From assembly GCA_002633005.1 (NCBI GenBank), contig NMRA01000181.1:566959-630958 (forward strand): a DNA stretch of 64,000 nt, read 5' to 3'. Within the stretch, counting starts at the first letter, position 1. The number at the start of each line of letters is the position of its first letter. Made by a program: the position numbers and the translations under genes. The DNA comes from Phoronis australis. Lineage: Eukaryota; Phoronida; Phoronidae. Shown here in pieces: positions 1-14,900 of this stretch. The notes beneath the pieces were generated by a model that did no database searches, had not been told where the DNA came from, and worked only from the letters and a program-made list of their open reading frames with translations.

Positions 1-65
1 TCAGTCATCAACTGACCTTTTACAGCAGATATTCCACGAATGGTAAATCTCATGGCACTACTCAC

Positions 66-320
66 ATTGAGGCGATCAAAGAGGTCGTCGGCCGGCTGCT
101 TGTGATCCATGAACAACTTGAGGTTCTTAAAAACGCGCTTCTCCACGGACACGCTGTTCTGGTAACGGATGGAGTCCTTACCCAGGAAGTCAAACTCGAC
201 TACATTTTCCTTCTCTCCTTCCTTCTCATGCAGTCTGATGTGCTCAACTCGCAGCGAGCAGCAGCCGACGGTGTCAGCTGTCTCGTCAGTCTCTTTCTCA
301 TTTCCAGCTCTCAGGGCGAG
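66..320 (-). CDS. TOP1: TOP1 exon 12: catalytic core with active-site Arg and Lys
   Basis: 85 codons, phase 0 at both ends. The acceptor is the CAG just above 320 and the donor is GTGAG at 65-61. It holds residues 578-662, beginning [10 protein letters not shown] and ending DDLFDRLN. The Arg of ALRAG and the Lys of FLGKDSIRY correspond to human Arg488 and Lys532, which bind the scissile phosphate. CCSLRVEH and [11 protein letters not shown] are family hallmarks. This is the last coding exon in the window; the intron continues off the left edge. Confidence 0.97.
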
Positions 321-3300
321 CTGGAAATAGAACCAGTAACTTCTGAGGGTAGATGTATTGGGCTTACAGAAAATCTCCCACTTACAATTGGTTTCAGTAT
401 ATTTTGACATAAGTTCGGTGAAAGCATCATTTCCCACAGAAATCAAACCAGACCCAATTTTGGTCTGAGAATGACTGCGAGGAGCGTAAATACTGACTTG
501 CAACAATGTTTGAGGTACGTCATGTTGACTTCCAAACTATAAATTACTAACAGTTTTCCTCGATTCATCACCTTGGAAACAAAATTATTTCGTGAAATCA
601 GTGGATCTGCCACCACAGCAGGCAGTGTACATCAAAAGCGCTTAAACTACAACAGGCAGTAAACAGATAGAAGTCGGAATTGTTCGGCTTAAATCAAGCA
701 AGATCAATGAAATTCGCACCACCAGTCCATGCCGTCATCTGGGTTCTATGTTCGTTCATCAGCGGGAGGAATTGAGTTAGAGAACGAACATACAGTTTAC
801 GCATTTACGGGGAGAAATTGGAGGGTACGGGCAAGAGAATGGATAACAATATGACCCTTTTTTTTAATTGACGATGTTTATGCAGGATCGCCGACTTCAG
901 ATTTCATTTCGGCGCTTAAGATTTTTCACTTCTGGAGACCTCAGGTTTTGTTTGGCGACCTGGTATTTTTGCCAGGGCGCCAAATGCAACTTGCCGTTAA
1001 CCTAAGCATCAAGCGCTGTACAAAAATAATACAAACGTCAAAAATAAAGATCTGGTCTCCCTCTTTTTACAGAATGTATTTACAAACGGTGAAACAGTAA
1101 GACACTTGACACATCCATCATTAATACAAACGTCCTGTTGTCAATCACTTCATAATGGGCCTTGCTTGAATGTTGGCAACGTTCATGTGTTTAATAAATC
1201 GATGTAGATTATCAAAAAAATTTAAAATGCAACAAATCAGAATGAAGAAATACACAAACTCTCACAAAGTGAAGGCATAGCGATCCTGCTTCTGGTATAA
1301 CTTCACTCAACAGAGTGAAAGATCCAACAAGCGGAAACATACCTTGTCTATGAAGTACATAGCGACGGCCCTCTGGCGTACCCTCATTTCTTTAGACTTC
1401 CAATCCTCTCTGTAAGTAGCGCGGACCCGGTCGATGATTTTGTGCAGACTTCTGGCGGTCTCATACTTCTGCCAGTCCTTCTCACCCTGCATTGCCAAGA
1501 ACACACTGCATTGTATTGAGATTACACAAACTTGAACCAATAAGTTACTCCCAGAGTGTGCTCAATAACGTTATTCACGTCTCAAGTGAGCCAGATAGTA
1601 CAAGATCACTTGGGTGCAACACGAAATCTTGCGAATGCATCTCATAAGTCAGTTACGTGCACTAGCAAAGAGGCTGGCACCGATGAGAAATTGGACGGCT
1701 ACTTGGACGGTTATGGGAGCAAATAGAACGTTAACACCGAAGTACCCAAGTTGTTATTCAACTACTTGTACAACGGATAACAAACAACCCAACAGATGCC
1801 GCTATAGTCACAAAGCTCAACACAAGCACCGATGATTCAAAATGAGCCAAGAACCCGTTATCGCTAAATACTACAAGAGCCAAAATGTCCACTGACTAAT
1901 GCACCTATCCGCCAAATAATGTACACGAGTAAATTCAACGCAGGGCTACTAACCTTGAGCCTTGAGCTAGCGTTCAACATGACATACTTCACTTGTCCCT
2001 GTACGTTCTCTGTCCACGAGGCCAGCCAAGAGACAGTGTTGTCATGTTGCACCTTCTTCCACTTGTGACCCTCGGGAGGGGTTGGCACTTTGGCATCCCT
2101 GGTGAGACAGTAATTATAAACATACACACGCACGCGCGCACATTTATTATATAGGCCACACGCCTTTTGAAACCATAAATTCACCATTTTACCACGACAC
2201 CCATGGTCAGTACATACAAACACGTGCTACAGAGATAACAAAGCAATTGTACAACTAAGCTTCTTGTAACATACGTTTTCCTACTTTCAGTACCAACAAA
2301 TGTATTTTGCCACCTGATTTAAGTTGGAGACAACACGCCAACCACGGTTGCACATTATAACGCCGTCAGGAATTTATGCACTCATAATTACATAATACTA
2401 CAAAAAAATAACAATGGCATGTCAATGTTGCTTTATTATTCAGGAATCAGTAACTGCAGTGTACTTGCACATACTTGCTACAGTTGATAATGACATCCTC
2501 GGGGTTAACTCTCCTCTTCAACTGTCCCATCTTGGGGTGGTCGCCACGGCCACGGAACAGACCTGGCGGCTCTATCCTGAAGTTGCCAATCTTTTCCTTG
2601 TGTCCATCAATGGAGCAGAAGCCGTACTCGGCGATCAACTCTTCATTCTTTTCCTTGATGGCCTATGGTAATGACCAGTTAGTCACTATTTAGCCAAAAT
2701 AGACAACAGTGCTTGACTCACCTCACAATTTCATTAAAAACAACATATTATATTTGTTACTGTTCTACTGTGCCCCACGACAGGGACCCTTAAAACTGTA
2801 CTTCCATTCTGTGACACAACTGCCATTTCGCACGAGTACTAGTGCAGAGACTCTGGAGGCCAAGTGTCGAGATCTAGCGAACCCAGCGGATCACCAGTGT
2901 ACCACGTTAGCAATTGGCTTGCACTCCCAAGGTTATAGAGTTCCACATCGATATGATTAAAAAATTTACAAGCGATAGACATGTGCAGTGATGCAATCAC
3001 AACAAACACAGATAGTCCATGATTTAGTTTACGAATAAAGTGACATCTCGGAAAGAAACCTCGATTCAAACAGTACTTGTTAGAATTGAAGTATTTACGA
3101 CATCAATGGCCTAACTCTATGTTCAAATAGTACTTTTTACAATGTGACTAATATTGTTTAGCCAGGGTGAACATAATTTGAAGAAAGGCATACACGGCAG
3201 AGTAGGATATGCCGCCGCCGCCCACACACAGAGGAGGGCCTGTCATGTATCGCATTGTACCATGTACCTTCTTTTCCTCCTTGGACATGGCTTTGCGTTT

Positions 3301-5871
3301 TTCTGACTGTGCTTGGAAATAGGCATGCATGTCCCTGAAGTCACACTTGGACAGATCTGTAATTCTTTTACGCTCCTCCTCCGTCATCACCTAAACAACG
3401 AGAACAGAAAAAGACGATTTTCGAAATTCACTACCACACCAGATGGCAAACAGGTCCTTGGTGGGCAGGTTTCAGCGCCACCTACGGTCGGATCCCACAT
3501 AAAGCACACCGGAAGTTTCGACAGCGCTTTAACACATTTCCAGCTATCACAATGACGGCAAGTTTCCACTCTCGTGTGGTGAGGTGTACTAATGGCTAAC
3601 ACAGAAAAAGGCAAACCTCTTGAAATATCCATGGATGAAGGACAGCACGGCCCACACTTTTCCCACTGCGAAGAATAATCGGCAGCTGCCAGTCAGTCAT
3701 GGCGAGAGATAAAGCAGGAGAATTTCGATCCCAACGAGATGTTAAAAGCTATGGTAAACTAGTGAACTTAACCTAATCAAACAATGTGAGGGGCTTAGTG
3801 GGATTTATTCCCATTTTTAAATTTAGCAACCACTGTGTAGTAATTGAATTTCTGTCCACCAAATCTGAGATCAATCGGGATCAAGCGGAAGTCAGTCTCA
3901 CAATCTCATTACCCTAGTGGGCGCCAAGATGAGAAGTCCGCTATTGTAGCAAAACTTTGAAATCACCCGAGTTTGCACTAAACTATGGCAATACAATTTG
4001 TAAATCACAGGCTTGGATAAAAAGTAACTTTTCAGAATGAATAAAAATTGTGCTTCAAGTTACGCATCTTTAAAAAGCTATCGCCAGCAAAAATTATATC
4101 GAGGAATGAAGACTAACCATAAAATACAAATTCAGGAATGCAAGAATTTTAAGTATTTTGGTGTAAGTAGCCGGTACCTGTGTGATGTTTCCTATTTTTT
4201 TAATCAGTTGGGTACAACTTCTCAACAAAATTTAGAGCCACCAACAGGACAAATAATCGACTACAGCCGGCCAATTCCCAGCCTTTGCTACTGTTGTCCA
4301 CCCTCCCACTTTCCAGACACTAACAGCCTCTACAGCCATAAATTGGCCAGTGCGTCTTATGCTACCAGGACTTGCACTCACCTGAGGGGGAAAGGTGCTT
4401 GTTGCCTACTGACAGGAGGAATTTTTTTAATAAGGGGGAAATCTCCCCCCCCCCATCCCCCTGGTCACAGAATCTCTAGTCAACACTCATCATGTCGCAG
4501 CACTAACTACTGTAGCTACTGGGTTAGCATAGCCTTCTGATGTTGACATCCTGCGTGACCTGAAGTCATTCTAACCTCAAGGAGGATTTTTTTATCATTT
4601 GAAGAGAATCTTTGGACCTGGCAATGAGAATTTAGCGTGATACTTAAACGCTCTTCAGAGGAGAATGTGGTCGATAATTGGCCCCAATTATGAGGCATAG
4701 GGGCACTGACTTCCCTAACCGAACAATGCTACATACAATTGAGCCTTACCTTCCTCCAGTCCTTGAAGAAGTTCTTGTTAAACACATCTTTGGTGGTGTA
4801 ATCGTGTTCAATCATCTTTGAGTAGAATCCAGCCACTTCCTCAGCATCCTGACTCAGACTCATTTTCTCCCCTGAATAACAGGACAAAACGCAACATTGA
4901 TCATCATTATCTCCCCTGAATAACAGGACAGAACGCATCATTTATCAGAGGAGATGTATGACGACCAACTTACGAATCGGCAGCACATGTTAACAGCTAT
5001 TTGTTGTAAAAATGAATACATGTATTCCAATGTCGCACTTCTTAGTGACCATTGATCAAATTAATATCTTTAAAAATTCAATCTGGACAACAAAACAAGA
5101 GCAACGCAGAGCATTGATATGTGCCCACTGTGTGGTTTACACATAGCGCAATGAATAGGAATGATTACTAGTTCATACATTCCCACTAAAGGCAGCAATA
5201 CCAGTAACCTTAAATAACCTCTAGGGGGCGCAGAGCAAGTCAGCCTCTTTTAATCGCAACATATCTGACAAATTGCATAAAAATACGTCAAGGAACTCCT
5301 AAGATACTATGGAAAACGGACGAAATGAATTGTCACTGGGGGTCACAGCGGTAGTCGGATCATTCCAAAAGTAGTTATCATTTGTTGTCACCTTTCTACA
5401 AGTACACTTGCCAAATTTAACAAAGATCCTGCCGAGGGTTTAGGAGATATAGCCACAGACGAAAAACACCACTAGGTGGCGTCACATATACATATGTGGG
5501 TGCATAAAAATGAAAACACAAACTGCGATTCTCACACACACAATACAAATAGCATATCCAACATTTGATTTAGTGCAAAGGTTTTTGCAAACTGAGAATA
5601 CAATGCTGCCTTTCCTACAGTTTTCATGCCAGTTGCTCTTTCTTGCAGTGGAAGACCCGTGGCTGTTTCATAGCAAACCTTAATTGGATATTTACAGATT
5701 TGATGAGATACAGCTTAACTAGTCAAAGGACTGCCAGTTATTTACTTATCAGCTGCCCTTGCCACAGTCATTCCACACTGTCAGACTCCATGCAGGTCAC
5801 CTCACACATTGGATTTACAGGAGAAAGCTAATCATTTTGACTTTGGCAGGAAGACAAACATTCCTAGTCAT

Positions 5872-5902
<31 letters not shown>

Positions 5903-8900
5903 ACACACGCACGCACGCGCGCACACGCGCACACACGCGCACACACACGCACACACACACACACTCCACTCTACAAGATTTCGAACCAAATCCAGTGCTT
6001 GTGTTACATACCATCGTATTTCATTTTGACATCTTTGGGAAGTCTTTCATAAGGCGGTGCAAACACTGGACCTTTGTGTTCCAGAAACCGCCATTTGGTG
6101 CCGTCCTCCAGTTTTTCTTCCTCCCACCTAGACACAAACAAAAGTTTTGTTAATTTAAATCTAATACCAAGTGCTACACTCGCACAATAGAGCGTAACAG
6201 GACAGTTCTCAGTGTTTACATAGCAACCATGTGGATATTGCAACTAAAGTGTAAAGTTCAGGGTTTGAATTTAATCCCACTAAAACGACATTGAAGTATC
6301 CGTGGCCTTACCAAAACTGCATGCAGCACTCGCACACGAATCAAAAACTAATATCACCAATGCCTCTTTTACTTGTAGCACAGTTGTTCCATTACAAAAA
6401 AAAACTGTGGTTTCCTGTTTTCGTAAGTTTATGATACAACTCTATAACTGGTCCTTTATTTGCCATGTTCTGAAAACTCACACTCGTTCAACCATTGCTG
6501 TTGCTATGATTACTCACCATTTCCACACCTCATGAACAGGCTCTTCCTTCTTCGTCCTTTTAGTTGGTGAGCCACTCGCCGATTTCTTGTCTTTTTTCTT
6601 CTTCAATGATGATGAATCATCCTTCTTTTTCTTACTGACCTTTTAGCAAAAATAATGAGGGTCAATATAATTATTTTTAAGTTTATTTAGGACCCTCAAA
6701 ACAGGTCTAAATTTGGCAAATTTCAGAAAATCATAAGGCTGATTGGATTCACGACACTAATAGAAGTACATTTTTAGAATCCTCGATCTTTCTCCTTTCA
6801 ACAAATATCTACTTTTTAATGGTTGACAAAAGCTTTTTTGATATTTGAGGTCGGTCGTTTATTAAGATCCTAGATTACCTGTAAGTCGCAAGAAGTGAGT
6901 AATTTACTACACAGAAGCCATTCCTAAGACTTAAAGATGGATGGCAGAGAATATCAATGGAAGTGGTTTCTTGCCATGCTACTTTTCATGTGAATGAAAA
7001 TGAAAATGAAATACGGCACATAACCAGACACCTACTGCTGCGGTTTGAGTTCAGTGATCCTAATTTATGAAGCGAATTGATTTTTGAACTGTTATTCAAA
7101 TATCCTTTCTTTCTCCCATTTCAATAATACACTCCTCATCTGGACTAAATTGCACATTAGTTACAAACAAATGGGTCGACCAAGTTACACTACTACATGT
7201 CAAATGCATTAATACACGCTTCACACATAGTACACGGGTCAATCAATTCTGGGCTTTAGACTTATTTCCGTCTCAGTAAGAATGTCTGTGCGATTCGTAA
7301 AGGATGGCCTTGTAGCAAACAGAAGTTGTTAAAATTGTACCCGATACGCGTCAACTGAAATGCAAGCGGCTTCGTGATTTTTCAAACCTCCCGTTGCCGA
7401 GATGTTACCTTGAAGTCTTCATCCTCGTGCTTCCTCTTCTTCCCCTTGACGTCTTTATTCTTCTTCACTGGCTTGTAATCATCATCACTGTCTTCTTCTG
7501 TCTCCGTCTTGACTTTTTTCATCGGTGACATGGCAACGTCGTCTTCACCATCCGACACGTTGCGCTTGGCAACCTGCAAGTGTTAGTAGCAATTACGAAC
7601 GTAAATAGTGCGATCTTAACCTTTGACATGGAAACTGCAACTGCGAGTATTTTATGCTCGAAGACAATACGTCAAAGGTTTGGAGGCTATCCAATGGGCG
7701 TAACTGTGTAATCTGTTGAGGTTGTATCAATTTACTTGAGAACAGCTGGCTAAATAAAGTAACGCAAACTGTGGCAAAACAAACAGAAATTAACTTTGAA
7801 GATGACAAAAACAACATTTAACTGCAATTCTGACAAATGATCAACAGTTTAATTGAGAGACATGCTATCAATTCTTAGCATGTTAAATAGCTGTATCTAT
7901 AAGTGAGCATTACTGTTTAATGGTTACTGGCAGTTGAAATGTCATGCTCAGGTCTGTGTCGCTAATGAATTATCCATTCAATGTTATATTTTCTAATTTT
8001 ACGCAGCTTGAACTGCAAGTATGGTAACAGGATGACGACGATATCGTTACACCAAAACACAGTAAATGGAGTTCACAACAACTTTAAACAGGTAGAAGAG
8101 ATACCATATAGATTAGAATTCAAATTACTTGAAAACACTAAGGGACAAAACCATTTAGACACAACTTATGAAGGATTTGGACCAAGACTAAGGTCGCGAT
8201 GCAAGAGAACAAGAGATAGCTATTTAACAAAAGCAAATAACTGACTAAAATCAATATGAGAGTGCATTTTGAAAAAAAAATTACATTTAAAGGTAGGTCG
8301 TCCTCAGCGTCACTATCTGGCTCCGCCTTGACAGCTGACAAACTTTCAGTTTTCACGGAGATTGTCTCAGACACGACAGTGGACACCGGCCGATTCTTGT
8401 CCCTGTGTTTGTGATCCTTGTGCCTGTGATGACTAGAACTGGACTTGCTGCTAGAGTGGTCCTTGTGACTCGACGACTGCTTCGATGAACTCTTACTGCT
8501 GCTACCCTCTTTGGACTTACTGCTTGAACCGTCCCTGTGCTTGTCCAATGAGCTCTTAGATGATGAGCTGTGATGGGACGAGCCGTCCTTATGTTTAGAC
8601 GACGACCCGTCCTTGTGCTTCGATGACGATGAACTATCTTTATGCTTGCTTGATCCGTCCTTGTGTTTTGATGAAGAGGAACCATCCTTGTGTTTGGACG
8701 GCGACGAGTGGCCAGTCTTGAATTTACTTGGGGATGACAGGGACTTACTGTCTCCAGAGGCAACGTGGTTTACGTGATTCGATCCATTGGCGGCGATGGC
8801 AGCCTTTAAATTGCCAACGTCTACAAAAAAGAAGCAATGGATGTGACAATGTTGCACCTCTGACAATCTGAACCACAAAATGAAGCGAAACCTGTCAGAA

Positions 8901-11900
8901 ATTATCCCAGATGGGGCAAATATACCCTTGCAGACAAGACACAGCTATTTCAGATTTTCAAAAAAATTTGTGACTTGGTCATGAAGAAATGAAAGCAACT
9001 CCATAAGCAGTAAGAATACCTCAAAAGTCACGTTATGTAGCCTGTAATGGTAATTCAAGTGTTCACAACAGCCAGCAACCGGCTTTCACTAGCTTCGAAC
9101 ACTGAATTTTGGAGAAAACCCACATTGTGCAACAGATTTGGGTTAATGAGAACGACTTCGAACTGTCGTGTGTGATGTCTTACATTGTCAATTATCCAGT
9201 TGAGTTGCTTCATTAAGTGCACAGCAGGCTTGGAATATTGTGTTTGAGATGTATATTAAAATTACAATTGAAAGCACTCTTCCACTTAAGACAGAGAAAC
9301 TAGTCAGGGAAAGCTACAGTAAAATTTCTTCAAATCGCAACGCAACACAGCGGAACAGTGTAATTTCATTTTAACAAAATTTTCAACATGAGTAAACATG
9401 CAGACAATTTCATTTCACTATTTGAAAACTTTATATTGTACAGCTGTCATCAGCAAACTAATGATGAAATTTTGAACTTTTTGGTGATAAAAGTGAGCCT
9501 TTGAACAAGAGTAACGCAGAGCGTTGAAATGCACCCACGACTGCACCACCAAACATGGTGCTTCTAGGGTTGTTAACAGTTTTGGCCATTATATTTGTTC
9601 GAATTAGAGGAAGCTTTACTGTAAACATTTGAATGACATTTGTTCTCCCGAGACAAATTCACAGTTTAATTAAACAGTCGCTAACCGTCCTGATGACCAA
9701 ACATTTCCATTTGTCACCATCCGTTTTCCTGACACAAAAACTAACAGTTTAGGGCTGTTTACAATACCACTGTGACAAACTCAAGCCCAGTCATTACATG
9801 AAGACATACCTACGGCTATATACAACACTATTGTGATTACATGAAGATATACCTACGGCTATATACATAACAGGAATATGGAAACACTTCTTTTCGTAAC
9901 AGATTGAAGCATACACAGCTCCTCCTTATTATAGACTTGTACAGACAGAAAACATTTGTAACCAGGTCTAGAAAGTAAAAAATACAGATTAATGTTTGCC
10001 TGCACCTCAAATCAAATTTACATTAACCTAGAGGTGAAAAACATAAAAAGACCCATTCACACCAGTCTCTTTCACAGAGTTTTTTTCTGCAAATCTTTCA
10101 TTGAAGTGAACAAAGCTAATATTTCATTTATGCGATAACCTTTCACGATTCCTGAAAAAAACTCGTACGAATGGGCCTAATATAGAAAGCCTCAAGACAC
10201 AGTAGCAAAACTCGTTTTCTCTTTGGTTCTGTTCTCTCAGCATTTCTCTAGCAACGATGTTGGATATTCAGAAATAACAAAATGGCATCTCACAGCGATA
10301 AAATATGTGTATATGCCTGGAGAGAGATTGTATTTGTACACAAACTCCCATGGGATACCAGAACAGTTGAGGTGGCCCCAGGAAATTGGATTTTTTCTAC
10401 TATAAATAAGCAAGATTTCGATTTTGAAGTTAACTACAATTGAAGATATTGCTACACCTTTATTCAATATCACAAAAACAAAATAATTTTAAAATAAGGT
10501 CCTACACGACTTAAAGCAGTCCAAATTAATGATTTGTGCAATTCAGGAAACTATAACACACAAATTGTAACCAACACAGCTCAAAATGAGTAGATACCAT
10601 AGAAACATTTTTGAATTAATGCAAACGTAGATCAAGCAAGTTGCCCATCTTTATGACAACACCATACAAAAAAAATATCAAATACAACCAAACATTCCTC
10701 AAACGAAAAAAAATTACCAATTTGTCATTTCATTATTTTGAATCTTTGACTAGACGCTTAAACAAAACATGACTAAGGAAACAACATACATCATGACATG
10801 GATAACTTTGAAAAAATTCTATGCAAAACACAATGACTTAGCTTCTCTAATACAAGAGCAATCATACCATGTGATTACAGCAAAACCTCACAAAAAATGG
10901 CAAACAAGTGAAATTGTATAAGTTAAGTTTTTTCATAGGAAGATACGATATACCAAATAACCGCTGTGTCATTTTTAAAGATATAAAGCGTACCTACTGT
11001 CTGACAATGACTCTGAGAAATAACAGGCATTGACAGCAACGCTAGAAGTTTTTGAGAAATAAAAATGATAAAATTTTGGCAATTATTTTTGTCCAAACAA
11101 GGTGAGATTTTACTGCATCCTCAATAACTGAAAAATTGATCTTATGGAATGGAAAACAAACTGAACGGTGATATTGATATGAATGTTTCTTTTACTATTT
11201 TGATCGCTACTTTAACCAGTAATTCAGCACACTAATTACAACCACAATTTTAATAATAATCATAATTTCAGTAACTGCTGAGAATAGTGAACTTTACTTG
11301 ACAAAATCATCACTGCTCAGACCAATGCCTAGTTCACAAATCACCCCCAAGAATGCCGAAGTGTTTCAGTGTGGTAGTCATGAAAACAGGAGTTAAAACT
11401 CCAAGTAACTACTAGTACTGCACAACAGCGATCAAAACTGTTACCGTACAAAAGCTTATGCAGGACCCTAGAAAAATGTTCAAATCTGGCGAACTTTGGA
11501 CCATTACGCCTCAATAATGGCAGACTGAATTCAAATGAAACTTTCAGATTCGTGGTATTCTTTAAGCACTGCTCTACAAAATGTTGTTAGGAATTGTATT
11601 TGAAACACTTGAACGAAAAGACAATTAAGTAAACCGCAACAGCATTTTTGAGATTTCATTCAAGTACCAAATATCAAATGGAATTTGGTGAAGTTATTAA
11701 CTGAACCCATTGTTTTGCTGTGAATGTGCCTTTCTTTTTTCCTAAATTTTCCAAAAGTCACCGGTGCGTGACCCAACCAATGACAGATTGGTGTAAAGTC
11801 AAACGTCAAGTTCTACAGGCTTTCTACTTTCAGAAAATATACACATTCACAAAGTTAAAGTTCGTGATAGTTTTGTAGACATTTCGTTGACTTGTGTTGA

Positions 11901-14900
11901 CTTGTCCATAAGGTCCTACATAATCTCATCACCTAGCAACAGCAAGCAAGCTGTGAAGAACAGCTCCATTAGTCTTGTAACATGCTGCAGTATAACACTG
12001 CTAAAAAGTTGCAACCCAATTACCCAAGTAGTCTATGATCAATACTTAAGTGGACAGTTCCTCAATACCTACGTTTGTGTAACTTTAACCTCCTTTTCTT
12101 AAAAGAGGTCAGGCCTCTTTCAAAGATATCTACAACCCCATAAACAAAACATGAAACTTGTCGCACTTCAATGAACATGTCACTATAATGACACAAGGAC
12201 AAAAGCAACGAAACTAGGAAATGAGTTTCTGTGTGTTCACCATCACTCTCAGGTTATGTTAGTAAATTAAGATACAATTAATTTTTTTTCAGTTTTCAAA
12301 CACGACACCGTGGTACAGCAAAATACTATTTTATCAACACTTTCAACAATTTAAGTAAACATGCCCATATCAGCTCTGCCTTTCTAGAACAAAGGCAGAC
12401 TGATAACGCACGCACGCCAACAACAGTGAAATACTATCAGTAACATACCCACAATTTCGTAGAAAAACAAACGAATTACAAAGGGGACAAACATTCAACA
12501 ATATGGCCAGCTATACATTGCAGTAGGGTTAGATCACGTTGGACCACAAGTGCTGCAGAATACTGTAACAACAGAACTGCCTGATGTGATATAGTGCTCA
12601 AAGCTTTGTCGGTGTAACTACAGGTTTCTGATTCGTAATCAAAATCTCCACCCAAACATCATTGACTGGCGCTGGAGACTCCCCACAACACATACCCAAC
12701 TGAGTTTCACCAAAGTCTGTCGAATCAGCAGACACCACTAGACAAGACAATTATTATCTGCTGGGAAGTACAGGTGACTCGATTTCTCTTGAAAGCAAAT
12801 TTCCTTTCTACATTCAATATTAAGTGATGAATATAATTGAAACCATCTAGCAGACAGGTAAACCAGCTGATACCTAAGGAATACAACAGGTTGAAAATCC
12901 AAGTCGTACAACTACAGTAGTTCACAGAATCTACGAATAGACCCTTTGTAAACAGCACCTCAAGACAACCAAACAAAAAAATAGGATGTGCTGCTCATAT
13001 GGGCGACTTCTTCACTACCAGAACTCTAAGAAAGTGTGCCTTTTCTATATAAATTTCCAGCGAAACAGTCCCTTATTGTGTTAGAACTTTACAAAATGTC
13101 CAATTTCTCACAATGGAAGTCTTCAAAAGGGTTTCATATTTTTCTGATGTTTGCGTTAGAAGCATTCAGTTCAAAGGGTTTCGTATTCAATTTTAATTCA
13201 ATAATAAGTACCTTGCAGAGTCCAAACACTCCTACACAATGATTACATTGGGAAAACCTCCACAAAAGTACGATTTTTTCATAGAAAATCTAACGGGATT
13301 GCCACATGGCTGCCAAGTGGAATTTTACTTTCTCGCTTCCTTCTTTAAAGATAAGTAGTACCTAAATTAACGCTTTACTGTGCCCGAGACATTATTTTGA
13401 ACAACAGTGGAGTTTCACAGCTCAATGTTACAACACGGTGAAAATTGAAAAACGGGAAATTTTCGGCAATTTTTTGTAACAAATCAGTGAGACTTTACAG
13501 AACCCCCACAGGGTCCTCAGTCACCTGAGGGGAAAGGTGCCTGTGCCTTCTGAGAGGGAAATCTTCTGGATGACGGCCTCTCCCATTGGTCATCACCATC
13601 TCAAGTAGCCAAAACAAATGTTTTGCATTTGATTCTAATTTCAGGAATTTTTCATCACTGGAACATATTTTTGGGCCCGACGAGGGAAATTTCAAACGAT
13701 TCTACAATATTTTTCACAGCGGAATGGTATCTATATTCGGCCCTCAACACCTTGGTAGAAAGCAGGTAGGTACGTAGCCCAATTACCCAGCGGCTCTCGC
13801 CTTCAAAATATAGTAGAGTATACCGGTGCTAGCAACGAATGGTGAAAATTAAGCAAATTTTTATTTTAATACTACATATAATCTTATGAGCTAGAAACCA
13901 CCTTGTGATATAACACAGAGATGAAAACGGCAAAATTACACTGTAAAGCTCTATTTTCCATAACAAGCCAGTGAACATCGAAACACACCTAAGGAGCACT
14001 CTGACAAAATAAAACACTCTAGTTCACAACAGCCAAGACTATGTTTATCTTGCTTTTAGGCAAAATTAGTGTCAGTGAATCTACCATTGAGGAAAACAGC
14101 TATCTCCAACTTCACAGAAATTTCACTTTTAAATGCCCTGATTTTTCAATTTCCAAACTTAAGTGCTCTGGGCAAGAGGAGAACTGTAAGAAGTTCCATT
14201 ACTCAACCAAAAAAAGTTGTTTCTAACTAAGTTCCTTTCACTCCAATTCTTATTGAGAGTGATCCGAAGATGTATTTTGTACATATTTACAAATAATTCA
14301 CATTTCAAAGTTTTTATTAAGTATGAAAACATCAATTTTACAGAACAACACACTAGTATAAACATCCCAAATAAACCTCACATTTAACAATGGATTATTT
14401 TGGAAGTACGCGGAATTAAAAGCGACAGGTTCATTTTTCTGAATGGAGACTTTGGCATTTTCTAATTTCTCATTTAAAAAATTTGCAAACTAAAAATTTG
14501 GTGAATAAATATTGATTAGCTGACTTATTTTTTTTTCACTTTTAAATGATGGCCCTCCAGCGACATACATCAATTTCGGTGCGAACAACGGCCAACATGA
14601 CGAATGGTAATCAATGAATAATGAATGGTACGAACAATCACAGACACGCAGTGTGAACTGCAGCGAGTTACGTACCGCCTGACCCGGCTTCTGGCGTGGT
14701 CACCTAAAATAAAAGAAAATATGTAACTAATAACTCTGTTGTTACACAAGACAACCCTAAATCACACAAAAATCCAAGATCAACGGAAAAAGATGAACCT
14801 CCACGTTGTACAAGTGTGTATTGTGGAGCAAGAGATAATGGAGACAATTTGGACTTAGAAAATTTTCGGCCATATTGATAGATTTTCGCCACGAGTGGCT

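Larger units (their letters stand above)
321..6517 (-). other. TOP1 introns between core exons
   Basis: Eight introns: 321-1342, 1487-1953, 2099-2474, 2663-3267, 3391-4749, 4872-6011, 6128-6517 and, to the left of exon 12, 1-65. All are GT-AG on the minus strand and AT-rich, with stops in all frames. The only structure found is a CACCTGAGGGGG repeat copy near 4380, a short repeat near 5097 and the CA microsatellite at 5873. Nothing else stands out. Confidence 0.8.
8821..14675 (-). other. Large TOP1 intron 2 (5.9 kb)
   Basis: Very AT-rich and without supported coding sequence on either strand. It contains a 43-bp direct repeat at 9793-9868, a repeat copy at 11461-11855, and the CACCTGAGGGG unit at 13521. 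Open frames up to about 80 codons are scattered, unrelated to any family I know, and look random. Confidence 0.6.

Noticed and set aside
102-407. 101-codon plus-strand frame at the left edge
   Set aside because: Antisense of TOP1 exon 12, whose minus-strand translation is clearly conserved.
5759-6153. Two plus-strand frames of 97 and 114 codons with Thr-His repeats
   Set aside because: Produced by the CA/CG microsatellite and overlapping TOP1 exon 6 on the other strand.
8353-8763. 136-codon open frame on the minus strand
   Set aside because: It overlaps TOP1 exon 3 in another frame and its Arg/Thr-rich product is a by-product of the SKHKDGSS repeat.
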